Origin: Xenorhabdus vietnamensis
GTDB taxonomy: Bacteria > Pseudomonadota > Gammaproteobacteria > Enterobacterales > Enterobacteriaceae
Assembly (NCBI RefSeq): GCF_002127535.1
Contig: NZ_MUBJ01000004.1
Span: 58,924 to 122,923, forward strand
Length of the DNA: 64,000 nt
Direction: 5' to 3'
A program made the position numbers and the translations under genes. Below the pieces are notes generated by a model. It saw only the letters and a list, made by a program, of their open reading frames with translations, made no database searches and had not been told where the DNA came from. Positions within the stretch are counted from its first letter, which is position 1. Each line of letters starts with the position of its first letter. Shown here in pieces: positions 48,223 to 55,907 of the stretch.

Positions 48223-49194
48223 TTACAACCATTTCTTCACAAATTCTTTCAACGGTATTGGGCGGTCAAAGTAATACCCCTGCAAATAATCGACAGAGTT
48301 GTTTTTTAGCTGATTAACCTGTTTCTGGTCTTCAATCCCTTCCGCTACAATTTTCAGATGCAATCGTAGAGCAAGGTCAATAATATTTTCTACAATATGT
48401 TTTGAAATCATATCGGTATTCATTTTACTCACAAAGTTATGTCCTATTTTTACTAAGTTAACATTAAATTTTTGTAAATAATTGTAATTAGAGTAACCCG
48501 TACCAAAGTCATCGAGAGCGATTAATACACCTAATTCATCCAATTTATTGAACAAACTAATTGTATGTTCATCTGGTTCCAATAATTCCCGCTCGGTAAT
48601 TTCTAAAATTATCTTGATAGAGTCTTCTGGAAATGATTCCAGAAAATTCTGGCAGTCATCAACTAAACGGACGTCTTTATAATGCCTTGCGCTGATATTG
48701 AAATTAAAATGAAAATGTGCGGGTAATTGATGGGCAATAGGTGCGAAATAGTCCCGTACTTGGATGATTAGGTTATGAGTTAAGGGAATGATAAGATCTG
48801 ATTTTTCAATTTGTGCGATAAATTTATTTGGTGTCAACAGCCCATGAGTCGGATGTTGCCAGCGAACCAGAATCTCACATCCAATAATTTCATTGTTTTT
48901 GCTGCAAATAATTGGCTGAATGTAGGGAATGAATTGCTTGTTTTTAATCGCTTTTTTCAGACGATATTCCGGAATAGTGATGGTTTTTGTGTATTTATAA
49001 AAAAATACCGCAGATATGAGAGTCAGTAGAAATAGTGGAATAAATACATGTTCTAATTCCACATTTGGTTGGATATTGTCCTGACAATTGGAAAATATTC
49101 TCCAGAATATAAATCCTGTGCTGACAGTGATGGTAATGAATAACATCACAGACATCCGATACAGAGATCGCGATGATTTCAGGTTCAGCCCCAT
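48223..49194 (-). CDS. Membrane-bound EAL-domain c-di-GMP phosphodiesterase
   Basis: A 323-residue protein with two N-terminal membrane helices (about 15-33 and 50-67) around a short periplasmic loop, then an EAL domain (about 85-323). The signature is CEILVRW (EIL for EAL). Other active-site residues are kept: NFNISARH, EITERE, DDFGTGYSNYN, the lysine in LVKIGHNFV, AEGIE and LQGYYF. The usual KID reads KIG, but the catalytic lysine is present. It probably cleaves c-di-GMP. It lies next to the HmsCDE and HmsHFRS genes, a role parallel to HmsP of Yersinia, though the architecture is simpler. The second of two ATGs is chosen for spacing from AAGGAG. Confidence 0.88.
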   Translation of the reverse strand: MGLNLKSSRSLYRMSVMLFITITVSTGFIFWRIFSNCQDNIQPNVELEHVFIPLFLLTLISAVFFYKYTKTITIPEYRLKKAIKNKQFIPYIQPIICSKNNEIIGCEILVRWQHPTHGLLTPNKFIAQIEKSDLIIPLTHNLIIQVRDYFAPIAHQLPAHFHFNFNISARHYKDVRLVDDCQNFLESFPEDSIKIILEITERELLEPDEHTISLFNKLDELGVLIALDDFGTGYSNYNYLQKFNVNLVKIGHNFVSKMNTDMISKHIVENIIDLALRLHLKIVAEGIEDQKQVNQLKNNSVDYLQGYYFDRPIPLKEFVKKWL

Positions 49195-49526
49195 CATTTC
49201 TCCTTTTTGATAAAGCTCATTATTTAACAGTAGACTTTTTATCTAAATGCACAAAGGTTTATTAACTTTTCGATTACAAAAAGGTTTTTTTGAAAAAAAT
49301 AATCTCGGCTATGTTACAGGAAGAATTTAGTGACAGGAAATAGCTATATGACTATACGACAGGATTTGAGCAAGAGATTTTGTAATTGGTCGTAATGATC
49401 AAAATAAACGAATCTTGCTGCCATCCGTGGCAAGATTATTATTTGATTTATATCAGTATATTCTCAGGTTACCATTAATAAATAGTGTTGTATTAAATTC
49501 AGTTCGTTAACTGCATTGTATTGCTA
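49195..49526. other. Gap between the EAL gene and hmsE
   Basis: About 330 bases. It holds the promoter side of the EAL gene and a terminator-like hairpin (49411-49437). No gene seen. Confidence 0.5.
49411..49437 (-). terminator. Hairpin after hmsE
   Basis: AATCTTGC and GCAAGATT form a perfect 8-bp stem with an 11-base loop. On the minus strand it is followed by CGTTTATTTTG, so it may end the hmsCDE transcript. Confidence 0.5.
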
Positions 49527-50012
49527 TTATGGCGCGGTTATAACAATGGCAACCCGGCGGTTTTCCGCCCGGCCTTTTGAGTTTCTGTTATCGGCGATAG
49601 GTTGGCTGGACCCTAATCCACGGGTTGTCAGATTAGCACGCTGTATACCTCCCTGAGTCAGTGCATCTGCAACTGTATTGGCTCGTTTCAAAGATAATTG
49701 ATTGTTGTAACTCACTTCTCCGTAGTTGTCAGTATGACCATCAAGACGTGCATGGTGAATGCCAACTTTGGATAAAACACTTGCGAGTTCTTTTAATTTT
49801 ACTTTGCCTTCTGGACGCAAGTGAAATTGGTTATTACCAAACAAGACTTTTTCTGACATACCAAATAGCCAGCCTTCATTGGTTTGTTGAAATCCTTGCT
49901 GTTTAAGTGCGGCGATTTGTGCGGTTGTCAATGCGCCTTTGTTCTGGCAGCCGCCGAGAAAAAGAATGCCAATTAATGTACAGCCAAATAAAAAATAACG
50001 GTTTCTGCTCAT
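49527..50012 (-). CDS. hmsE: OmpA-family outer-membrane lipoprotein HmsE/YfiB
   Basis: A 161-residue lipoprotein. Lipobox FLGGC gives Cys22 with Gln at +2, which favours the outer membrane. The C-terminal OmpA-like domain (about 55-160) binds peptidoglycan and shows ARLDGHTDNYG, LSLKRANTVADAL and NRNSKGRAENRRVAIVI. In YfiBNR systems YfiB sequesters YfiR at the outer membrane and releases the cyclase YfiN from inhibition. It is 21 bases after the cyclase gene in the same operon. Confidence 0.9.
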   Translation of the reverse strand: MSRNRYFLFGCTLIGILFLGGCQNKGALTTAQIAALKQQGFQQTNEGWLFGMSEKVLFGNNQFHLRPEGKVKLKELASVLSKVGIHHARLDGHTDNYGEVSYNNQLSLKRANTVADALTQGGIQRANLTTRGLGSSQPIADNRNSKGRAENRRVAIVITAP

Positions 50013-50033
50013 AGGGAGTTCCTTGATAAGTAG

Positions 50034-51266
50034 TTATGTTGTATCAGCGGAATGCCAGCCGCCGCCTCGTTGTTTAATGTGATACATCGCCGCATCAGCT
50101 TCAGAGAGTAGTTGTTCCGCCGTTAAGTCACCGTTGGATAATGCGATGCCAATGCTGAGTGTGATACGCAGATGTTGACCGTTAGGAAGGAGAATGGGGG
50201 TATCCATAGCATGGATAATATTTTTCGCGACACACTCTGCATTTTCTAAATTTGCAGAAGGCAATAGGATTGCGAATTCATCTCCACCAAGCCGGGCAAC
50301 GGTATCTGTTTTTCTTACCCTTCTTGTCAAGGCAGCAGCGATAGTGACAAGAACGTGATCGCCGGCAGCATGCCCATAGATATCGTTGACATATTTCAGC
50401 CTGTTACCATCAATAAATAATATCGCTGCGCTTTGACGCATAAATTTATCGTTCATGACGGTTGAAAGAACCCGTTCAAAAGTTGCCCGGTTTGGCAAGC
50501 CGGTCAGGGAATCATGTTGTGCCTGCCAGGTCAAAACGGCTTTTTCTGTTTGCAGATGGTGTTGCCACTCTTCCAATTCTTCTAGCAGATGATTGAAAAC
50601 CTGGCTTAATTCATGCAATTCAACAATATGTGCAGAAGGTACACGTCGTGAAAATGTTCGCCGCTGTCGTACATCATGGGCAACGACGGTAATGTTTTGC
50701 AAAGCTCTGACAATGCCATCGTGCATGCGCAGAGATAGGTAAAGTGAAATTACGGCACTGAACAGCAGGCAGGCAAATAGCACCAGTAAGGCCTGATAAA
50801 TGAATTTGATGATATGGTCGCTGTTACCAATTAACCAGATTGATCCTACCTTTTGCTGATGGTGATAAATGGGCAGGGTAAGGGGTTCAGGAAAAATCCA
50901 GCGTTCAACCAATTTTTTCAAATTACCGGTACGAGGCTCCTGACTGGCTTGCCAGCTTGCCAACACTTGTTGCTTTGCATCAAAAATCTTAGCTTCTGTA
51001 AAACCGTCATGGGCAGCAATCATTTCCAGTATTTCGTTTGCTGCGGTCTTATCCTGAAAAACCACTGCCGCTTGTGCTGTATGGGCAATGGTCGTGGAAA
51101 TTAGTTTTAAATTGTTTTCGGCATACTTCTGCATAGCAAGCAATGCCAGTAAAGATAAAAACAAACCGACTACGGATAGTATGATAAAAGTAATAATCAG
51201 ATGGATCCGATGAAAAGCCTGGCGCAGAGTAGGGCGTGGTAGCATCAGAGAATAACGTCTTTTCAT
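50034..51266 (-). CDS. hmsD: Diguanylate cyclase HmsD (YfiN/DgcN type)
   Basis: A 410-residue inner-membrane cyclase: helix at about 20-45, periplasmic CHASE8-type sensor (45-155), second helix (about 155-180), HAMP (180-235) and GGDEF (about 245-405). The active site reads RLGGDEFAILL and is intact. RKTD five residues upstream gives the inhibitory I-site (RxxD). It makes c-di-GMP from two GTP. YfiR-type proteins inhibit it through the periplasmic domain. It is five bases after hmsC. In Yersinia HmsD drives HmsHFRS-dependent biofilm, which fits the adjacent genes. Confidence 0.92.
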   Translation of the reverse strand: MKRRYSLMLPRPTLRQAFHRIHLIITFIILSVVGLFLSLLALLAMQKYAENNLKLISTTIAHTAQAAVVFQDKTAANEILEMIAAHDGFTEAKIFDAKQQVLASWQASQEPRTGNLKKLVERWIFPEPLTLPIYHHQQKVGSIWLIGNSDHIIKFIYQALLVLFACLLFSAVISLYLSLRMHDGIVRALQNITVVAHDVRQRRTFSRRVPSAHIVELHELSQVFNHLLEELEEWQHHLQTEKAVLTWQAQHDSLTGLPNRATFERVLSTVMNDKFMRQSAAILFIDGNRLKYVNDIYGHAAGDHVLVTIAAALTRRVRKTDTVARLGGDEFAILLPSANLENAECVAKNIIHAMDTPILLPNGQHLRITLSIGIALSNGDLTAEQLLSEADAAMYHIKQRGGGWHSADTT

Positions 51267-51271
51267 ACAGA

Positions 51272-51901
51272 TTATTCCACCTTGCGTGCCAATTGCAGGA
51301 CATTCGGATGTACGCGTACGCCGCTGCGCGTCAGAATATCAAGGTTGAGGCTAAATGTTGCCTGAGTGTTGTTAATGTTGAGACAGAATGCACTGCCGAT
51401 TTCACAGTTCGGGTTATTTTCAGAGATGGTAAGTAATGGTTTGCCATTTTGCCTATTAGCCACTTGTTGTTGAAGCTGTGGTTCGATTTGACCATAGTAA
51501 ATGGCATCACATTTTTCTATTAATTGTTCTACGTTGAAAGTCAGCGTTTCTACTTGCAGTTCTGTGTGGTCAGAAATCATATTAGTGTGGGTTAAGACGC
51601 TAATATAATTGGATGGGGGAACCAGACATAAACGCAGGGGATCTGATGTAGCAGGCCAATGTGCATAGCTGAGAATTCCAGAGACTACCCGCGCAACATT
51701 CTCTTCATTGAGTTTTATTTTTTCTTTGGTGTCAGGCATAGCCATTACTGTTGAATTACATATCACAGTGATTAAGTACAAGGTCATTAATACCCGTAGA
51801 AATAATATGGAGATACAGTGTTTAAAAACCGTATATTTAAAAACAACATACCTAAAAACAATACGTTTACGAAGATGATGAATCCGTTCAATCAATTGCA
51901 T
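51272..51901 (-). CDS. hmsC: Periplasmic YfiR-family inhibitor HmsC
   Basis: A 209-residue protein of the YfiR/DUF4154 family. A long basic N-terminus is followed by a hydrophobic signal segment (ISILFLRVLMTLYLITVI). The periplasmic domain keeps the four cysteines of YfiR: LRLCLVPP, EKCDAIYYG, and NPNCEIGSAFC. It holds the cyclase in an inactive state and responds to redox or envelope stress in known homologues. The N-terminal region contains a 15-base in-frame tandem repeat. ATG 51901 is used; TTG 51913 is possible. It heads hmsC-hmsD-hmsE. Confidence 0.88.
   Translation of the reverse strand: MQLIERIHHLRKRIVFRYVVFKYTVFKHCISILFLRVLMTLYLITVICNSTVMAMPDTKEKIKLNEENVARVVSGILSYAHWPATSDPLRLCLVPPSNYISVLTHTNMISDHTELQVETLTFNVEQLIEKCDAIYYGQIEPQLQQQVANRQNGKPLLTISENNPNCEIGSAFCLNINNTQATFSLNLDILTRSGVRVHPNVLQLARKVE
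51821..51865 (-). repeat. In-frame 15-bp tandem repeat in hmsC
   Basis: Three units at 51821, 51836 and 51851 share TTTAAAAACMRYATA (plus strand). On the coding strand they give RIVFR, YVVFK, YTVFK, a five-residue repeat in the cytoplasmic N-terminus. Confidence 0.65.
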
Positions 51902-51993
51902 AACGAGTCCCAATATTCGCCTTTCATATGGTGCAGATAATCGTGTTTGGTGTAAGTAATAATGTTGAGGTTCTTGATAAAGTCTGTTTCCAG

Positions 51994-52032
51994 TTACAGC
52001 CTATCTCATTAATCGAATGAAATAGGCTGTAA
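51994..52032. terminator. Strong hairpin between hmsS and hmsC
   Basis: TTACAGCCTATCTCATT pairs with AATGAAATAGGCTGTAA: a 17-bp stem with one mismatch and a five-base loop. No long U tract follows on the minus strand (CTGGAAAC). It probably limits readthrough from hmsHFRS into hmsCDE or protects the 3' end. Confidence 0.6.
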
Positions 52033-52120
52033 ATTAATTACTTCCAAATAAATATTATTTAGTACTTATATAATAATATTTAAATATGGTTTCATTGGTA
52101 ATAAATGGATTTTTTTATCT

Positions 52121-52540
52121 CTATATTGATGCGTTTTTATTGATATCTATTATATGTCCATGATTATCATAAGTGATACTGGAAACTTTGCTCTGCTTTA
52201 AGATATCTAATAAATTTTGTTTCAAAATAAAACTCTGCGCTATTTCAGTATGAGTTAAAACAGGTCGATGACAGCGACGTTCGATCCTGAATCGATGTTG
52301 ATTGTATTTTGCCCATCCAATTAGTAAGAGTGCATTAAATATGGCGATGGCAATATAAAGAACAATGGAAGCCAATTCTGAAGTCACTGTTGAAGTAAAT
52401 GGTTTTGGGCCGCTATGGGAGAAATGAGATAATCCCATTGTGAATAAATAGATAAAACCAGCCCAAGCCAGAATCGTCAACAGAATATCAATTAAGCGAG
52501 GCAATAGCCTTTGTTCAGTAAAAATCAGTGGATCTTTCAT
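52121..52540 (-). CDS. hmsS: Poly-N-acetylglucosamine synthase accessory protein HmsS (PgaD)
   Basis: A 139-residue inner-membrane protein with two helices (about 14-35 and 58-80) and a cytoplasmic tail. PgaD/HmsS pairs with the glycosyltransferase PgaC/HmsR, and c-di-GMP binding stabilises that complex. It overlaps hmsR by ATGA. Sequence is less conserved than the other Hms proteins, so the call rests on size, topology and position at the end of hmsHFRS. Confidence 0.88.
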   Translation of the reverse strand: MKDPLIFTEQRLLPRLIDILLTILAWAGFIYLFTMGLSHFSHSGPKPFTSTVTSELASIVLYIAIAIFNALLLIGWAKYNQHRFRIERRCHRPVLTHTEIAQSFILKQNLLDILKQSKVSSITYDNHGHIIDINKNASI

Positions 52541-53868
52541 GATTCTATTCTCTCTATTCCTCTGTCAGGACTTTCCCAGCGAGCACGTTTTCTGTGAACT
52601 TTGAGCATTACTTTGGGGAACGATACCAGGGTCGTAAATAGGTTTAGCATCCAATAGACCATCGGATACCAAATTACCCAGAAAAGTGATGAAGCAACGT
52701 GTTTTTCATAGCGCCGTTCAATCACTAAGCTGACGGTAAACTGGAGCAGGCAGGTAGCAGCCAGAACTAATCCCGTATATCCGGGGGGAAATAGCGTATA
52801 GACACGAATGTTTTCCGGTAACGTGATGAACATTCCGAGAAAAAATAAAATGATGGAAAGGGCAAAGGTAAAAGACCAAATAACGGAGCAGCAGAATTCG
52901 GCAAATAATACCCACATGCGACGATATTTCCATGACCACAATTTACGCAGATTTTTCAGGAAAACTTCAGCTCCACCCTGCGCCCAGCGTAACCGTTGTT
53001 TCCATAATCCCCTCAGAGTTTCAGGCATCAGGATCCAACAAATGGCGCGGGGTTCGAAAAAGATAGACCAATGGTGTAACTGAAGTTTCCAGCTTACATC
53101 AATGTCCTCCGTGATCATGTCATTACTCCAATAGCCCACGTCAGCAAGTGCCCTACGATTAAACGCAGCGACAACACCTGAAACGGTAAAGACTTGGCCA
53201 TAAACCCGTTGAGTACGTTTGATCAGGCCAATGATGGAAGAGAATTCTCCAACCTGAACACGCCCAACTAACGTGGAGCGTGTGCGAACACGGGGGTTGC
53301 CTGTAACAGCACCAACGCGGGGATGATCAATCATGGGCTTGACCAGCCAAACTGCAGCATCGTGATCCAGCAGGGCATCACCATCAATACAAACCAGATA
53401 ATCACTTTTAGCAGCAGCGGCACCTGCCTGAAGGGCTGTGGCTTTTCCCTGATTCTGTTCCAGATGTATCACCCGCAAGGCTTGATGTTGTTTCGCCATG
53501 GCATTGAGTTCATCAGCGGTACTGTCAGTTGAACCATCATTGATTGCGATGACTTCAATACTGGGGTAGCGCTGGTTCAAGGCTGCCAGCAGTGTTTCAC
53601 GAACATTTGGCCCTTCGTTGTAGCAAGGGATTAAAATTGAAATCAGAGGTTCACCTTCAAGACAGGGAGCTTCTTTATCAACAATTTTCCAGTGCCTTTC
53701 CCGATAGAACCAAAAGTAGATTCCCCCTGAGATCCAGATGGCCGACATAAATAATGGCCAGAAAAAGACAAAGTTCAGCATGACTTCGCCAGTAAAGGTG
53801 ACGGCGATACCAAGTGGGATGCTCAATACAAGGCAGAGCACTATAAAAGCAAGAATACGATCAATCAT
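52537..53868 (-). CDS. hmsR: Poly-N-acetylglucosamine glycosyltransferase HmsR (PgaC)
   Basis: A 443-residue GT2 processive glycosyltransferase in the inner membrane that polymerises UDP-GlcNAc into beta-1,6-GlcNAc chains. Motifs are [34 protein letters not shown] (DxD), the catalytic base in [11 protein letters not shown], and QRLRWAQGG (QxxRW). Two helices precede and three or four follow the catalytic domain. ATG 53868 overlaps the hmsF stop by eight bases and matches the PgaC start MINRI. A longer frame from 53910 is rejected. Length matches PgaC. Confidence 0.96.
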   Translation of the reverse strand: MIDRILAFIVLCLVLSIPLGIAVTFTGEVMLNFVFFWPLFMSAIWISGGIYFWFYRERHWKIVDKEAPCLEGEPLISILIPCYNEGPNVRETLLAALNQRYPSIEVIAINDGSTDSTADELNAMAKQHQALRVIHLEQNQGKATALQAGAAAAKSDYLVCIDGDALLDHDAAVWLVKPMIDHPRVGAVTGNPRVRTRSTLVGRVQVGEFSSIIGLIKRTQRVYGQVFTVSGVVAAFNRRALADVGYWSNDMITEDIDVSWKLQLHHWSIFFEPRAICWILMPETLRGLWKQRLRWAQGGAEVFLKNLRKLWSWKYRRMWVLFAEFCCSVIWSFTFALSIILFFLGMFITLPENIRVYTLFPPGYTGLVLAATCLLQFTVSLVIERRYEKHVASSLFWVIWYPMVYWMLNLFTTLVSFPKVMLKVHRKRARWESPDRGIERIES

Positions 53869-55897
53869 TAAGTGGATACCATTCAGGAGAAAGAACAGGA
53901 CGAACTTCATTCATTTCTGGTTGGTTATTGAGAAAATCATCAGGGTAGTAACCGAAACTTTGTGCACCATTGAGCTGCAATTGGCGCATCCATTCTGCTA
54001 ATTGATGTCCGGGTATCGCTCTTTTATCCACAGGCTTGCGCCAATCTACGGATTGGAGTTCAAAGACAGTTTTATCCAGTGCCTGTGGGCGTTGTGCAAT
54101 GATTTTCACCAAGCGGGATAACCATTGATTGCTTTTTGACAGCGGCACCTTTTCCATCAATGGCATTGCCATCGGAGCGACCCAATCATAATGAGTGAGG
54201 AAATCATCCAGATTTTGGGCAAACCACTCTTCGCTGTCTGGCTCCAGAATTGGCATGACAAAAATATTGCGTGCCGTTTTTATCTGATAGCCACGTATTG
54301 ACTTAAGTTCTTGGGTTAATTCATGAGTAAAGTCAATCAGATATTGACTTTTGAAACGTGTCCAACGGGCGAATTGTTCCGGATCTTGCCGAATTTCTGC
54401 AATTGAGGCAGGCAATCCTGCGGCTTGATAAGCGTTGATGGCATCTGAGCCAGCATCTTCAAAATCAGACATAACTGCGTCATCGTGATACAGGATGCCC
54501 TGAAAAATGGCATGGGAAGCCAAATCCTGATAAATCTCTTTGATTCTTTGACGATTGTCTGGGTTATAGGGAGATAAGCGCCGATATTGAGTCGGGTTCA
54601 CAAATAACTTGTTGTTGCTTTCGTTGTAGCTCATTACCCGCGGGAGTGACGGCTCCAGCTCAAATGCCAGAACAGGCATCCACGCATAAACGTTAATGTT
54701 CAGACGACTATGCAGTTGCCAAGCGACGCGGTTAAATAGATCGGCGCGCATTGGCAGCCAACGATTAGGAAAATAGAGTTCACGTATATTGCCATCGCCT
54801 TTAGGGTCGGCAAAAGCTTGCAGGAAAACGGTATTGACACGGAGATCGGCAATGCGCTGTACAAGTTTGTCAAGATTACTGGCTTGTTGAACGGGATCAG
54901 GATCATAAACATAGTCCAGATCAATATGGACAATTCGTAAGCCCCGTTTAGTCTGCACCTGAATCACTTGCTCAGCGAACGATTTCAAAGAAGGATTATG
55001 GGTCAGCAATATTCGGGGAACATTATCAAGATCGTTTGCGTTTGCCAGCCCATTATCCAAAGTCAATGCCATCGTGTAGCCATAGCGTTTGGCTATTTCC
55101 AGTGTCACACCGTTATCCATGCCATAAGGCCACACCCAAACTCGTGGTTGCTTGCCAGTGGCAGTGGTAATTTTTTGGGTAATAGCGGCAATATCTTTTT
55201 CCATTCGCTGACGAAACGCTTGATCACTCTCATATTTACCTGTTTTCGGATCATAAATACGAACAGCGGCGGCAGGCTCAGTGTTGCCTTGTGGGTTAGC
55301 GATGGCACCATAATGATGCTGATAAGTATGCGAACCTATTTCCACTAAACCGGATCGAGAAATTTCAGCCACTTGCTCCCAAGTAGTAAAGCGTTTTCTC
55401 GGTACTATCAATCCACCAAAATTAACGGGTTTTCCGGCTGGTGCATCAACCCAGACGCCGACAGGAGCCAGAATGGCTGGCCAATTATAGGCTTTAAGCA
55501 ATGGAAACACGCGATGGTAAAAACTGCTATAGCCATCATCGAAAGTCAGCAATACAGCTTTGGAAGGCAATGGTGTTCCTCCCTGATTGGCTGTGAGGAT
55601 CTGATCGACTGTCACCGGTTGGTAGCCATTTTCCCGCAACCATGCAAATTGATCGTTCAATGCGCTGGTACGAACGGACATAAAGCGTTGATCTGCGCCA
55701 CTATCTTCAACATCATGATAAGCCAGCACCGCAAAACTATTTTTGGGCCAGGGGCGTTCACTCATGGAAAGAGGTCGTTGCGCTGGTGGAACGAAATCAG
55801 GTTTTTCTGCATATGCCATCGTGCGCAATTGAGGAATAAACAAGCTAATCAGCAGTGCTGATATCATCAACCAGTGACGAAAAATGTTGTTTGTCAT
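53861..55897 (-). CDS. hmsF: Poly-N-acetylglucosamine deacetylase HmsF (PgaB), no lipobox
   Basis: A 678-residue two-domain protein. The N-terminal NodB-type deacetylase (about 50-300) shows [20 protein letters not shown] with the metal Asp pair, and SHTYQHHYG with the His ligands. The C-terminal GHL13 domain (about 310-640) shows [21 protein letters not shown] and YHDDAVMSD. It partly deacetylates the polymer so it can leave the periplasm. The signal sequence ([16 protein letters not shown], cleavage after AYA at about residue 30) contains no cysteine, whereas E. coli PgaB is a lipoprotein. AAAGGATG overlaps the hmsH stop and serves as the ribosome site. Confidence 0.95.
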   Translation of the reverse strand: MTNNIFRHWLMISALLISLFIPQLRTMAYAEKPDFVPPAQRPLSMSERPWPKNSFAVLAYHDVEDSGADQRFMSVRTSALNDQFAWLRENGYQPVTVDQILTANQGGTPLPSKAVLLTFDDGYSSFYHRVFPLLKAYNWPAILAPVGVWVDAPAGKPVNFGGLIVPRKRFTTWEQVAEISRSGLVEIGSHTYQHHYGAIANPQGNTEPAAAVRIYDPKTGKYESDQAFRQRMEKDIAAITQKITTATGKQPRVWVWPYGMDNGVTLEIAKRYGYTMALTLDNGLANANDLDNVPRILLTHNPSLKSFAEQVIQVQTKRGLRIVHIDLDYVYDPDPVQQASNLDKLVQRIADLRVNTVFLQAFADPKGDGNIRELYFPNRWLPMRADLFNRVAWQLHSRLNINVYAWMPVLAFELEPSLPRVMSYNESNNKLFVNPTQYRRLSPYNPDNRQRIKEIYQDLASHAIFQGILYHDDAVMSDFEDAGSDAINAYQAAGLPASIAEIRQDPEQFARWTRFKSQYLIDFTHELTQELKSIRGYQIKTARNIFVMPILEPDSEEWFAQNLDDFLTHYDWVAPMAMPLMEKVPLSKSNQWLSRLVKIIAQRPQALDKTVFELQSVDWRKPVDKRAIPGHQLAEWMRQLQLNGAQSFGYYPDDFLNNQPEMNEVRPVLSPEWYPLND

Positions 55898-55907
55898 AAA
55901 ACATCCT

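Noticed and set aside
48223-49194. The EAL protein as a catalytically dead sensor because of KIG
   Set aside because: The catalytic lysine and the other metal-binding and active-site residues are present; only the less critical Asp of KID is changed.
53869-53910. Longer N-terminus for HmsR
   Set aside because: It would overlap hmsF by 50 bases, and the added residues are unlike PgaC, which starts at the equivalent of ATG 53868.
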